DNA of 56,358 nucleotides, from positions 1 through 56,358 of the forward strand of contig DASRND010000022.1 in the NCBI GenBank assembly GCA_035647615.1, in the 5' to 3' direction. The notes beneath the pieces are model-generated. The model did no database searches and was not told where the DNA came from. It was given only the letters and a program-made list of their open reading frames with translations. Positions 25,013-33,899 of the stretch are shown one piece after another. The number at the start of each line of letters is the position of its first letter. Positions within the stretch are counted from its first letter, which is position 1. This stretch comes from Bacteroidales bacterium (GTDB lineage: Bacteria; Bacteroidota; Bacteroidia; Bacteroidales; 4484-276). Both the position numbers and the translations under genes were made by a program.

Positions 25013-25135
25013 AAGTTAGGAAAAAGAGATGAGTGGTGAAAAAAAGTAGATAGTTGGTAGGAAGTAGTAGGCAGCCCTCTGTCAACAATCAGTAATCTCC
25101 CATGCGCTTCGTGCCTTGCTCTCAGCACCCTGACT
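25010..25135. repeat. Degenerate 7-bp repeat array filling the pgi-rnc spacer
   Basis: From the pgi stop codon (TAG, 25010-25012) to the base before the rnc stop, the sequence can be cut into 7-base units. In the left part nearly every unit starts (A/T/G)AG, for example TAGTTGG and TAGGAAG; further right the units become CAATCAG, TAATCTC and CATGCGC-like. One base of slippage in an A run near 25044 is needed to keep the phase. Units differ a good deal, so the array is old or generated imperfectly. Confidence 0.65.
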
Positions 25136-25861
25136 TTACTCAGGCTGCAGATGATTGCATGCTTTTTCGGCAGCAATTTTTTCGGCGCCTTTTATCGAAA
25201 AATCCTGGCCGGTGGCACAAACTTTTCCATCTACTGTTATTTCTACAATATATTGCCGGGAGTTGCCTGTGCCTACTTCTGTTACGACATCAAACGACAG
25301 GTCACGGTGCTCTTTTTGCGACCACTCGATAAGTTTGCTTTTAAAGTTCGCTTCGGTATTTACCAGCTCATCTATATCAAAATGCACTTTGATGATGCGG
25401 CTCACAATGATGCGACGGGTAAATTTATAGCCCCGATCTAGATACAGGGCGCCGATAAATGCCTCAAAAGCATCGCCATTCATCGAGCGGAATACGTTGC
25501 GCGAATCCTGGTTTGACTGGATAAATTCGTCGAGTCCCAACTTGCGCGAGAGCTTGTTGAGCTGTTCGCGGCTTACGATCTTGCTACGCATCTCCGTGAG
25601 GAAACCTTCGTCTTTGTATGGGAATTTTTTGAAAAGATAATCGGCCACCACCGAGCTTAGCACGGCATCGCCCAAATACTCGAGACGCTCATTGCTAACC
25701 TTGTGACCATTGGTGTGCACAGCTACACTGCGGTGCAGGAAAGCTAGTTTATACAACGAAACATTTCCGGGACAGAACCCGAAAATGTTTCGTATGGAAA
25801 AAATAAAATGTCGGTCAGCAGAAAAGTAACCTTTAATTCGGTTATAAAGATTTAAAACCAA
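25136..25861 (-). CDS. rnc: Ribonuclease III
   Basis: This endonuclease cuts double-stranded RNA and processes rRNA. The RNase III signature NERLEYLGDAVLSSVVADYL is present, as are LTEMRSKIVSREQL and the second acidic site GDAFEAFIGALYLDRG. A double-stranded-RNA-binding domain (about 165-240, with GTGNSRQYIVEITVDGKVCA and GAEKIAAEKACNHL) follows. At 241 residues it is a normal length. The start is TTG at 25859-25861, seven bases after the fabF stop; no ATG is available near the expected N-terminus. It is the third gene of acpP-fabF-rnc, an order shared by many bacteria. Confidence 0.95.
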   Translation of the reverse strand: MVLNLYNRIKGYFSADRHFIFSIRNIFGFCPGNVSLYKLAFLHRSVAVHTNGHKVSNERLEYLGDAVLSSVVADYLFKKFPYKDEGFLTEMRSKIVSREQLNKLSRKLGLDEFIQSNQDSRNVFRSMNGDAFEAFIGALYLDRGYKFTRRIIVSRIIKVHFDIDELVNTEANFKSKLIEWSQKEHRDLSFDVVTEVGTGNSRQYIVEITVDGKVCATGQDFSIKGAEKIAAEKACNHLQPE

Positions 25862-25868
25862 AACAGGA

Positions 25869-27122
25869 TTATGCTTTAAATTTTTTCACAGCCAGAGAGG
25901 TGTTGTGACCACCAAAACCAAAGGAATTGGAAAGCGCCAGATTAACCACTCTTTTCTGCGCCTTATGGTAGGTAAAGTTCAGGGCGTTGTCGATGTCGGG
26001 ATCATCGGTGAAGTGGTTGATGGTTGGCGGAATAATATCGTTTTGGATTGTAAGTACAGTGGCTACCATTTCGACAGCAGCAGCGGCGCCCAACATGTGA
26101 CCGTGCATCGACTTAGTGCTGTTGAGGTTGATTTTATAAGCATGCTCGCCAAAAAGACTGACGATGGCTTTAGGTTCGGCGATATCGCCCACCGGAGTAG
26201 AAGTGCCATGGGTGTTGATATGATCAACTTCCTGAAGTTGCATTCCTGCCTCTTCGATGGCAAATTTCATGGCCAGCAAAGCGCCCAGCCCGTCGGGATG
26301 GGGTGCTGTAATATGGTAAGCATCGGCAGTACTGCCCACTCCTACCAGTTCAGCGTATATTTTTGCGCCGCGCTTAATGGCGTGCTCATATTCTTCGAGA
26401 ACAATGGTAGCAGAACCTTCGCCCAATACAAATCCATCGCGGTCTTTATCGAAAGGACGCGAGGCAGTTTTGGGGTCGTCGTTGCGGGTAGAAATAGCAT
26501 GCATGGCATTGAAGCCGCCGATGCCAGCGGGATTGATGCCTGCTTCCGATCCACCGGCCAGGATGATGTCGCTCTTGCCCAGTTTGATGTAATGAAACGC
26601 ATCTATCAGGGCGTGCCCGGCCGAAGCACAGGCAGAGGTAGTGGCATAGTTGGGGCCTCTGAACCCATGTTTGATCGAGATATGCCCGGCAGCTATGTCG
26701 CCTATAATTTTAGGAATAAAGAAAGGATTGAAACGTGGATTATCCTCGTTGCGCCCAAATTCTGCTGCATCATACAAAAAGGTGGTAAAGCCACCAATGC
26801 CTGTTGCCATAATTACACCTACGCGATTCAGATCGACGGCCTCGGGATCGAAACCCGCATCTTTTACTGCCTCATCGGCAGATATCATTGCGTACTGTGC
26901 ATAAGGATCGAGCCTGCGGGCTTCTTTGCGTTCGAAATAATTCGTAGCCTCGTAGCCCTTGATCTCACAGGCAAATTGCGTTTTATATTTTGAAGCATCA
27001 AAACGGGTAATATCAGCAGCACCACTCACTCCATTGAGCAAACCGTCCCAAAAAGCATCGACAGTATTGCCTAACGAGGTAATGGCACCCAACCCTGTTA
27101 TAACTACTCGTTTCAAGTTCAT
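25869..27122 (-). CDS. fabF: 3-oxoacyl-ACP synthase II
   Basis: This condensing enzyme elongates acyl-ACP with malonyl-ACP in fatty-acid synthesis. The start RRVVITGLG-like sequence (LKRVVITGLGAITSLGNTVD), the active-site Cys in TTSACASAGHALIDA, the first His in HINTHGTSTPVGD and the second in STKSMHGHMLGAAAAVE are all visible, and it ends NSFGFGGHNTSLAV. At 417 residues it has standard length. It lies 14 bases after acpP and seven before rnc. Confidence 0.97.
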   Translation of the reverse strand: MNLKRVVITGLGAITSLGNTVDAFWDGLLNGVSGAADITRFDASKYKTQFACEIKGYEATNYFERKEARRLDPYAQYAMISADEAVKDAGFDPEAVDLNRVGVIMATGIGGFTTFLYDAAEFGRNEDNPRFNPFFIPKIIGDIAAGHISIKHGFRGPNYATTSACASAGHALIDAFHYIKLGKSDIILAGGSEAGINPAGIGGFNAMHAISTRNDDPKTASRPFDKDRDGFVLGEGSATIVLEEYEHAIKRGAKIYAELVGVGSTADAYHITAPHPDGLGALLAMKFAIEEAGMQLQEVDHINTHGTSTPVGDIAEPKAIVSLFGEHAYKINLNSTKSMHGHMLGAAAAVEMVATVLTIQNDIIPPTINHFTDDPDIDNALNFTYHKAQKRVVNLALSNSFGFGGHNTSLAVKKFKA

Positions 27123-27136
27123 AATTGGAGGGAAGA

Positions 27137-27373
27137 TTATTTTGTGTTGTCTTCGATGTATTTGATGGCGTCGCCCACAGTGCCAATTTTTTCGGCCTGA
27201 TCATCCGGGATAGCAATGTTGAATTTTTTTTCGAATTCCATGATCAACTCAACGGTGTCGAGTGAATCAGCGCCCAAATCGTTGGTGAAGCTGGCTTGAA
27301 GGGTTGCTTCGTTTTCATCAACTCCAAGTGTATCAACGATAATCGATTTTACTCTTGATGCAATATCTGACAT
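27137..27373 (-). CDS. acpP: Acyl carrier protein
   Basis: The small acidic protein of 78 residues carries growing acyl chains on a phosphopantetheine arm. The attachment motif [15 protein letters not shown] has its Ser near residue 37. The remaining helices ([38 protein letters not shown]) are standard. It is the first gene of the acpP-fabF-rnc operon and has a good promoter upstream. Confidence 0.98.
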   Translation of the reverse strand: MSDIASRVKSIIVDTLGVDENEATLQASFTNDLGADSLDTVELIMEFEKKFNIAIPDDQAEKIGTVGDAIKYIEDNTK

Positions 27374-27401
27374 AATTTAAAAATTTAAGTTAAACAGGGC
27401 G

Positions 27402-27433
27402 CAAAGGAAATACTTTTCTAAATACTTACCAAA
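27402..27433 (-). promoter_or_regulatory. Promoter of acpP-fabF-rnc
   Basis: On the minus strand TTTG (27430-27433) is followed after 20 bases by TTCCTTTG (27402-27409), one mismatch from TAnnTTTG. The start would be about 20-25 bases before the acpP ATG. Confidence 0.55.
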
Positions 27434-27602
27434 TGATTTTTTTATGTTGATGATTTTTAAGGTTTTTAAAAGCGTGATTTACAAGTTCTTACAAGTGACC
27501 AAACCTTCGATAGCATCACTCCCGAAGCACGTTTTGGATTAAAAAGAACAAAAAAGCGTTTCTTTGAAAACTATTGCATGATTTGATCATTATCAGTTTA
27601 TT

Positions 27603-28166
27603 ATGAAAAAAATTGCCATCCTTGCTTCAGGCAGCGGCACCAATGCCGAGCGCATCATCCGCTATTTTTCAACGCATCCTTCCATTGGTGTGGATATGGT
27701 TTTGAGTAATCGTTCGGATGCTTATGTGATCAGGCGCGCCGAAGCCTTACAAATTCCGACAAGGGTTTTTACACGGCAGGAACTTGCCGATCCTGATGGA
27801 ATAGCTTCTCTGCTCAAAAGTCGTAAAATTTCACTCGTAGTGCTGGCCGGTTTTTTATGGCTCGTACCGCCTGCCCTGCTGGATGCTTTCCCGCAAAAAA
27901 TCATCAATATCCATCCAGCTTTGCTCCCCGACTATGGCGGAAAAAAAATGTATGGTAGCCGCGTGCATCAGGCGGTTATCGATGCCGGCGAAACTGAGAG
28001 TGGCATCACCATCCATCAGGTGGACGCACAATACGATCGGGGGAAAATACTCTTTCAGGCACGATGCCCGGTGGTGCCAAATGATACAGCTGATATCCTC
28101 GCACAGCGTATTCACCAACTGGAATACCAACATTTCCCAAAAGTAATCGAGCAACTGCTTAGCTAA
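27603..28166 (+). CDS. purN: Phosphoribosylglycinamide formyltransferase
   Basis: This enzyme transfers a formyl group from 10-formyl-tetrahydrofolate to GAR in purine synthesis. The N-terminus IAILASGSGTNAERII is the nucleotide-phosphate loop; the catalytic Asn-His pair is in INIHPALLPDYGGK and the Asp in IHQVDAQYDRG. At 187 residues it is normal length. It is divergent from acpP and probably monocistronic; no other purine gene is in the window. Confidence 0.96.
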   Translation: MKKIAILASGSGTNAERIIRYFSTHPSIGVDMVLSNRSDAYVIRRAEALQIPTRVFTRQELADPDGIASLLKSRKISLVVLAGFLWLVPPALLDAFPQKIINIHPALLPDYGGKKMYGSRVHQAVIDAGETESGITIHQVDAQYDRGKILFQARCPVVPNDTADILAQRIHQLEYQHFPKVIEQLLS

Positions 28167-28235
28167 CCAGAGGTGGTTTTACATCTGAATCAGGAGATCT
28201 GCAAATTTTCCAATCCGACAACTTTTCTTTTGTGC

Positions 28236-28430
28236 TTACGCATAATGATCGTAATTGTTACTTTCATTTTTCTGGCGCGTTTTGATGTTTTCGATCACCT
28301 GCTGCTTTTCTTCTTCTGTCATGCGCCACCAGGTGGTTGCTTCCTCTTTGGTTCGCCGGCAACCGATACAAATACTTTTGTCGTCGTAGGTGCATATCGA
28401 CAGACATGGATTTTCGATTTTGGTACTCAT
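28236..28430 (-). CDS. DUF1289-family small protein, 64 residues
   Basis: The first half has the family's cysteine pattern (NPCLSICTYDDKSICIGCRR), which may bind metal. A helical part follows with WWRMTEEEKQQVIENIKTR; the pair of tryptophans and the segment up to the EE run are typical of DUF1289 proteins such as YdhL. Function is unknown. It has a possible promoter at 28464-28471. Confidence 0.88.
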   Translation of the reverse strand: MSTKIENPCLSICTYDDKSICIGCRRTKEEATTWWRMTEEEKQQVIENIKTRQKNESNNYDHYA

Positions 28431-28463
28431 CGGGTTTATTTTTTAGAAAAAATAGAATGATAG

Positions 28464-28471
28464 CAAAGATA
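28464..28471 (-). promoter_or_regulatory. Candidate -7 box of the DUF1289 gene
   Basis: On the minus strand this reads TATCTTTG, an exact TAnnTTTG match, 33 bases before the start codon. No clear -33 box is seen. Confidence 0.45.
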
Positions 28472-28664
28472 GATTTTATAGATCGCTCAGCGAAAGAACA
28501 ATCTACGCGATCTCACACTAAAAAGCCTTCATTTTCGCCGATAAGGTTTTAATTGTATTTTTGTTTACTTTTCATTTGGTATTTGTATCCAAAGGAATTT
28601 ATGGTAGCCGTCAATTCGAGGCATGGCAGATCGATTTATTAAAACTAGAAAATCCTGACCTACT

Positions 28665-29087
28665 ATGAATAATGTTTTTAATCCATCCACTTTTGAGGTC
28701 GATTGGAGCTATCGAACCATCCTGGTGGTTGAAGATATAGAAGCCAACTACAAATTTATGGAAATGGCCTTGCAAAAAACCAAAGCACGCATTGTCCACG
28801 CAAGCACCGGCACCGAAGCCATCAATATGTGTGCGGCAGACAACAACATCGATTTGGTGCTTATGGATGTTCATTTGCCGGGCATCAGCGGTTATGATGC
28901 GGCACGCGAAATAAAAAAAATGAATAGCAGTATTACAGTCATTGCCCAAACGGCGTTTGTGTTTTCCGGTGAACGGCAAAAAGCTTTTTATGTAGGATGT
29001 GACGAATACATCGCCAAGCCTGTGTGCAGTGATGAACTCATTTTTACAATAAAAAACTGTTTGCTCGATCGCGGTAAAAAAGCCTGA
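28665..29087 (+). CDS. Stand-alone receiver-domain protein (CheY-like), 140 residues
   Basis: A short N-terminal extension of about 20 residues is followed by one receiver domain: acidic pocket in ILVVEDIEANYKF, phospho-accepting Asp in LVLMDVHLPGISGYD, switch Thr/Ser region in VIAQTAFVFSGE and Lys in YIAKPVCS. There is no output domain. It lies 27 bases before a membrane nucleotide cyclase gene in the same direction. Such receivers often pass a signal from hybrid kinases to a partner protein, so it may regulate that cyclase; this is inference from position. Confidence 0.9.
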   Translation: MNNVFNPSTFEVDWSYRTILVVEDIEANYKFMEMALQKTKARIVHASTGTEAINMCAADNNIDLVLMDVHLPGISGYDAAREIKKMNSSITVIAQTAFVFSGERQKAFYVGCDEYIAKPVCSDELIFTIKNCLLDRGKKA

Positions 29088-29114
29088 CAAATCATCCAAA
29101 ATAGAATATAACTT

Positions 29115-31175
29115 ATGGGAAGTAAAACAAAGATCCCGCATTTTTTTGGTTTACGCATTTACATTGTTTCGGTATTAATGTATCTGCTGCTGGTAATGCC
29201 TTTTGCCGGATTGCTATTGCTGCAAAATCTCCCTAAATTAATCGAGAAAAGCAACGAGTTTAATTTTGGTGCCGGAAATGTTCGTATCGATAACAGAGGC
29301 TTGCCAACCTTAACTTCGCCGCCTCTGACGATTGCCGACACGATGGCGGCCGAAAAACAGGAGGAACATTGGGAGATGGCAACAGATTTGCAAAATGAAA
29401 TGATTTCCTCCTCATTCGATTTTTTGACGAAAATTGCATTGCCGATTGCCTTTCTCGCAGGATTTATTTTTAATTATCCGTTCAAGCGCTATTTCCGGCG
29501 AAAACGCAAAGGACGTTTCATCTCTGAAAGGCTTTTTAATTTTTGTAAAAAATACCTGCTGCTCTCTCATTGGATCAACGCCGCCATCGTAGGATCAGCT
29601 TTGGCTGGCACGCTAATTTACATGATGGTGCTGTCAGCCCGATCCACCGAAGCCGTCCCTATGTTTAGCCGCTTTTTGGTAATCTCGTTTTTCTCCGCAT
29701 TGCTCGCGGTATTGTTTATGTATTTCTGGCAGAAGCATCGGGTTCATATCAAATACATCGACATCCTGTTTTCACCGGAAGAGCTGCGCCGACGGGTTTT
29801 CAAAAAGAATACAGGCAAAATCCGCTACCGTTTCTGGGTGTCGAGTGCCATGACAACCTTGCTGCCACTCTCCATCGTGATGGTTTACCTTATTATGAGC
29901 TTGTCGCGCATCGATCAACTGGGACTCACAAAGCTCAGCGAGGATCAGATGCAAATTTTACTTGGACGTTACAGCCCAATGCTCAGCAGTAGTATCAATC
30001 CAAATCCTATGGGGAATTTTGGAAATCTTTTCTTTGTTAATGTGATCGACGGGCTGGTGCTGTTTTTTGGTATTGGCGTGGGCATTTTTGTCTCGCTGAT
30101 TTACATCCTGATGTTTGTAAAATGGACCACTCAGGGAATTGTTTATCCCGTAAGGGAATTGATTTACAACATGCAACGCACCGGAAAGGGCGGGCCGACC
30201 AACTACACGGTGGTGCGCAGCAACGATGAAATTGGCGAACTGGCAGAGCGGTTCAACGACATGTCGGGCGAGATTGAAAGCTATATTGCCAACATCGAAA
30301 AGGTGAACATGGCCTATTATCGTTTTGTACCCCGACAGTTTTTGGATTTTCTAGGAAAAGAAAGCATTACCGAAGTGCAGCTTGGCGATCAGGTGCAGAA
30401 GGAGATGTCGGTGCTCTTTACCGACATCCGCGACTTCACCTCCCTCTCCGAAGAAATGACGCCCAAGGGCACTTTCGATTTTCTTAACGAATACCTCGGC
30501 GTAATGGAGCCGCTCATAGCACGTAATAATGGATTTATCGATAAGTACATCGGCGACTCCATCATGGCGCTTTTTGTGGGCAACGTCGAAAACGCAATCG
30601 ATGCAGCCATTGAGATGCGTGCAGCCCTGGCCGATTTTAATCTGCAACGCAAGCTCGAAGGCAAAAACCCTGTCGACAGCGGCATAGGAATACATACCGG
30701 AAAACTTATGCTTGGCGTAGTAGGCGGGCTCGGTCGCATGGATGGCACGGTGGTGTCGGACGCCGTCAATCTGGCATCGCGGATCGAGGGATTGACAAAA
30801 ATTTACGGAACCGGCATTATTATCTCGCAGGATACCCTTATCAAAATTCAGGATCCCGGCCGCTATAACTACCGTTTTCTGGACGTGGTGAAGGTGAAAG
30901 GGAAAAAAGAAGCCGTGTATATTTTAGAAATTCTTGATGGCGAGAGCCAGCCTTCCCGGAAATTAAAAATAGAAACAAAAGCCGATTTTGGTAAGGCGAT
31001 GCAACTTTATAAAAACAAGGAATTCGACCCGGCGTTAGAATTGTTCGACAACATCTACCACCGCAACCCTCACGACCATGCTGCTGCCCTTTACATTGCC
31101 CGCTGCCGCAACATCATCGACTTTGGACTGCCTCACGACTGGGACGGCATAGAAACGCACAGGGATAAGTATTGA
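29115..31175 (+). CDS. Membrane class III adenylate/guanylate cyclase with HAMP domain, 686 residues
   Basis: Six hydrophobic segments occupy the first 340 residues (the first is VSVLMYLLLVMPFAGLLLL, the last LVLFFGIGVGIFVSLIYILM). A HAMP-like linker follows (about 340-392, with GELAERFNDMSGEIESYI). The class III cyclase domain (about 425-610) has the metal-binding Asp in FTDIRDFTSLSEEM and the second Asp in IGDSIMALF. It also has the turnover Asn/Arg pair in SDAVNLASRIEGLTK. The last 70 residues look like a TPR-type helix pair (AMQLYKNKEFDPALELFDNI). It makes cAMP or cGMP; the substrate-specificity residues cannot be assigned with certainty by eye. It lies in an operon with the receiver gene upstream. 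Confidence 0.92.
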   Translation: MGSKTKIPHFFGLRIYIVSVLMYLLLVMPFAGLLLLQNLPKLIEKSNEFNFGAGNVRIDNRGLPTLTSPPLTIADTMAAEKQEEHWEMATDLQNEMISSSFDFLTKIALPIAFLAGFIFNYPFKRYFRRKRKGRFISERLFNFCKKYLLLSHWINAAIVGSALAGTLIYMMVLSARSTEAVPMFSRFLVISFFSALLAVLFMYFWQKHRVHIKYIDILFSPEELRRRVFKKNTGKIRYRFWVSSAMTTLLPLSIVMVYLIMSLSRIDQLGLTKLSEDQMQILLGRYSPMLSSSINPNPMGNFGNLFFVNVIDGLVLFFGIGVGIFVSLIYILMFVKWTTQGIVYPVRELIYNMQRTGKGGPTNYTVVRSNDEIGELAERFNDMSGEIESYIANIEKVNMAYYRFVPRQFLDFLGKESITEVQLGDQVQKEMSVLFTDIRDFTSLSEEMTPKGTFDFLNEYLGVMEPLIARNNGFIDKYIGDSIMALFVGNVENAIDAAIEMRAALADFNLQRKLEGKNPVDSGIGIHTGKLMLGVVGGLGRMDGTVVSDAVNLASRIEGLTKIYGTGIIISQDTLIKIQDPGRYNYRFLDVVKVKGKKEAVYILEILDGESQPSRKLKIETKADFGKAMQLYKNKEFDPALELFDNIYHRNPHDHAAALYIARCRNIIDFGLPHDWDGIETHRDKY

Positions 31176-31229
31176 ACGGGAAGCTGGGAAAAAGTTGGTA
31201 GTTTTTAGAAGGTAGAAATTAGAAAGGAA
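31173..31229. repeat. Degenerate 7-bp repeat array after the cyclase gene
   Basis: Starting one base inside the cyclase stop codon, about eight 7-base units follow, several ending in TAG (TTGGTAG, TTTTTAG, AAGGTAG, AAATTAG). The unit TTGGTAG recurs in the array at 25010-25135. The remaining spacer up to 31559 shows no gene or repeat that I can support. Confidence 0.55.
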
Positions 31230-31559
31230 TATTTCGTATAAACGCCCGCTCGGGCATCTTTACGATTTTGAAGATCAAAAAATAATTTCAAATTTCGGAA
31301 TGGTTGGTATCCGGTTAAAACCCATAGAAAATTATGTTTGCCGGTCAGTAATGAATTTGATTAAAAATAAGGTTTTTCAGTCCTCAATTTGACGGAGGTA
31401 CTTTGCCAGACTACCTACCCGACAACCAAAATAGAACAATTGAGAATTTTCCGCAGACCTAAATTACCAGTTACAACACCTTTGCTATTGGCTATCACTC
31501 CCTACTGTAAAGCGTTCTTGGAGCTTGCACCCTAAAACTGATATACATGCCTGACGCAA
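31230..31559. other. Non-coding spacer
   Basis: This stretch lies between a rightward gene and a leftward operon that ends in a terminator at 31560-31601. No reading frame of note and no clear structure were found apart from a short GC-rich inverted repeat (GCCCG / CGGGC near 31242). Confidence 0.4.
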
Positions 31560-31601
31560 AAAAAAGAGGCTGTCTCGTTTTTGAGACAGCCTCTTTTCTT
31601 A
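31560..31601 (-). terminator. Rho-independent terminator of the SusC/SusD operon
   Basis: AAGAGGCTGTCTC (31564-31576) pairs perfectly with GAGACAGCCTCTT (31583-31595) around a six-base loop. The minus-strand side is followed by a T run. It lies 16 bases past the stop of the last gene of the operon. Confidence 0.9.
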
Positions 31602-31616
31602 ATTTCAAATGGATCC

Positions 31617-32423
31617 TTACAACTTAGTAAATGTAAAGGCATTCGCTCCAAATGAACCCTCATCAACAGTGATCGTGAAAGTCATTTGATATGTTCCATC
31701 ACAAGTGTTAAGAACACCAAACCCTTCGTATGCGATGTTGTGATACTGAAAGGCGATAGATGCAAGTACAGTTCTTTCTGCCTTAACTTTAAAGTTAAAC
31801 GGATCTACAATCATCTTCAGCGGTCCCTGGTCTTCAGTTAAACCGTCAAGCTCAGCCAATCCTGTTACATAAAGTATGTACTCATCAGCAGGATCAGTTG
31901 TGATAGTGATAGGTCCATCAGCACCCCAATCATCACTTACAGCCTTATAAGCGCCGGTAACAATATCAGGATCATACGCACAAACCGCAGCGGCATTAAT
32001 TACTGCATTTGATCTGTACGTCTTTCCTTCTTGAACCGTTAAAGCTTCTATAGTAAATACATCACCAGGCTCAATGGCATCGAGTTGGATTCCCAGAGCA
32101 GTAGCTACTTCATGCATATAGATTGTTACATCTTTTGCAGGGAATATGGTAGTATTCCTAACAGGAACTCTGACCAAACCTTTCTTATCATAATTATAAG
32201 AAGCAACAAAAATTACCTCACTTACCTCAGCAGTAGCATCCACGTCAAACTTAATGAAGGTGTTTGCAGGATCGTTTACGTCAAAAAAAGCAGGGTCAAG
32301 GTTCGTAATTGAAGGCACAACACCTTCGCCTCTCTGACCTGCGGGATCAACAACATCGGTTTCACAGGCCGAAAAGGTTAGAACCATTATTGCCAAAACG
32401 GCTAAAATCTTGTATGTTTTCAT
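31617..32423 (-). CDS. Lipoprotein in the SusE position, 268 residues
   Basis: The signal MKTYKILAVLAIMVLTFSAC ends in a lipobox (Cys20) followed by acidic residues (ETDVVD), so the protein should reach the outer-membrane surface. Two beta-rich domains follow; the first (about 35-120) looks Ig/fibronectin-like. The C-terminal part repeats a sandwich-like pattern with conserved Gly/Tyr (NIAYEGFGVLNTCDGTYQM). I do not recognise a named family. As the third gene after SusC and SusD, with a 33-base gap, it is probably the surface ligand-binding lipoprotein of the complex, like SusE/SusF in starch use. Confidence 0.8.
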   Translation of the reverse strand: MKTYKILAVLAIMVLTFSACETDVVDPAGQRGEGVVPSITNLDPAFFDVNDPANTFIKFDVDATAEVSEVIFVASYNYDKKGLVRVPVRNTTIFPAKDVTIYMHEVATALGIQLDAIEPGDVFTIEALTVQEGKTYRSNAVINAAAVCAYDPDIVTGAYKAVSDDWGADGPITITTDPADEYILYVTGLAELDGLTEDQGPLKMIVDPFNFKVKAERTVLASIAFQYHNIAYEGFGVLNTCDGTYQMTFTITVDEGSFGANAFTFTKL

Positions 32424-32456
32424 GTTCTATTTATTTATATTTTTAAAATTAAAAAC

Positions 32457-33887
32457 TTAGCGTGTGCCACCAGCCCACCAAACGTTATCAGTGTAAACAT
32501 AAGCGCCGGTTCCGTAAGCTGCGAGAATGTTCAGGTTGGTAGTTACATCATCGGCTCCATAAGAGTACCTCAGCGGGAATTTGAGTGTGTTTGCCAATTC
32601 AATAACATTATCACCCATTGCTCTCAGGCGGCGGATGTCGTTGTAAGCTTCCACGGCTTCTGATTCGAAGAAGGAGAAGTACTTTTGTGTCATCACCTCT
32701 TTGAGTGGATTGGAAGTGAACTTCGCCTTAAGAGCCTCACGGTAAGCCGAATCCAGTTCCATTCCTACCTCTACCTTTGCGAAGGCAGCTTCTACAGCTT
32801 CTTCCAGGATAGTTTTTGCGTCAGCTAAATTGCCTTTGCGTACCTGAGCTTCTGCTTTGAGGAAAAGGATTTCGTGATAGCTAAGCAAATAGGTAGGAGC
32901 CGTAGGGCTCATAATACCAGAAATGCTATAGTAACCCTGGCGCTGATCAGGTCCGCCATTGGGGGCAAAATTCAGATCGGATTCGCCGGGATAGGGAATG
33001 AAGAATACATCATCGCGTGGGTCGTCGCGCTCGATAAGTTTTTCATGCAAACTTGTACTTGCTCCAAAATAATCCCTGTCGATAAAGAAGGTTTCAAATG
33101 GGCTGTTGGTAGTTGATCCGTTATAGACAAACTTAGCCTCCTGGCCTGCAGAAGTAAAAGAGTTGTTGGCAAATTCGAGTACCTTATCCCAATTAGGTTC
33201 ACGCATTGCAAGGCGAGCGGTATAGCGGGCTTTAAGACCCCAGGCGAATTTTTTCCAGTTGGCAATATTTCCTCCGTAGATAAAGTCCTGTGTACCCAAC
33301 TTTTCGGCAGATTCTATATCCAGGTTAGCAAGGGCTACATCCAGCAAGGGGAAAATCACTTCCTTGTACAGAGCTTCCTGCTTGTCGAGTTTAGGCTGGA
33401 AAATTATACCCGGCTGCAGCGCTTCCGAAAAAGGAACATCGCCCATAAGGTCGGTCAGCATCGCCAGGTTGTAGGCTGTTAAGATTTGTGCAATACCTCT
33501 GGTGTGGATGTTTTTTTCTTCTTCGCCACCTTCGGAGGTTTTGTTAATGATAATCTTCAGGTTGTAAAGATTTTCGTAAACAGAGCCCCAGGTGTTGTTG
33601 TAGGTGGTAGCCAATGAAGGCTCACCCGAGCGCATTTCGGCACCATACATCTGATTGTAGATACCTACGTTGTGCTCAACATATACTGATGCATAAAAAG
33701 CAAAGTCGCTTCCGGTAATCGAAAAAGCTGTTTTGGTCATTACATCGGTGATGAGCAGTTTTGAGGGAACATCTAAAGGATTGTTTTTGTTGACGTTGAT
33801 GTCTTCAAGCACATCCTGCGTGCACCCGGCCATTATCGCCAACAGTACCGGGATGGCTAAAAATTTTATTATTTTGTTCATTTTCAT
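32457..33887 (-). CDS. SusD/RagB-like outer-membrane lipoprotein (SusD_like_2 type), 476 residues
   Basis: The lipoprotein signal ends in MAGCTQDVLED; the mature start has the typical INVNKNNPLDVPSKLLITD. Helical TPR-like repeats follow (YENLYNLKIIINKTSEG, YNLAMLTDLMGDVPFSEALQ, WKKFAWGLKARYTARLAM), with EILFLKAEAQVRKGNL near the C-terminus. This matches the SusD-like family whose members cap a SusC transporter and hold the ligand. It starts 12 bases after the susC stop. The substrate cannot be inferred because no hydrolase accompanies the pair. Confidence 0.93.
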   Translation of the reverse strand: MKMNKIIKFLAIPVLLAIMAGCTQDVLEDINVNKNNPLDVPSKLLITDVMTKTAFSITGSDFAFYASVYVEHNVGIYNQMYGAEMRSGEPSLATTYNNTWGSVYENLYNLKIIINKTSEGGEEEKNIHTRGIAQILTAYNLAMLTDLMGDVPFSEALQPGIIFQPKLDKQEALYKEVIFPLLDVALANLDIESAEKLGTQDFIYGGNIANWKKFAWGLKARYTARLAMREPNWDKVLEFANNSFTSAGQEAKFVYNGSTTNSPFETFFIDRDYFGASTSLHEKLIERDDPRDDVFFIPYPGESDLNFAPNGGPDQRQGYYSISGIMSPTAPTYLLSYHEILFLKAEAQVRKGNLADAKTILEEAVEAAFAKVEVGMELDSAYREALKAKFTSNPLKEVMTQKYFSFFESEAVEAYNDIRRLRAMGDNVIELANTLKFPLRYSYGADDVTTNLNILAAYGTGAYVYTDNVWWAGGTR

Positions 33888-33899
33888 TGAGTTTAAAGG

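Noticed and set aside
25905-26993. Open frame of 362 codons on the plus strand
   Set aside because: It is antisense to fabF over its whole length and has no family features. It arises from the codon usage of a well-conserved gene.
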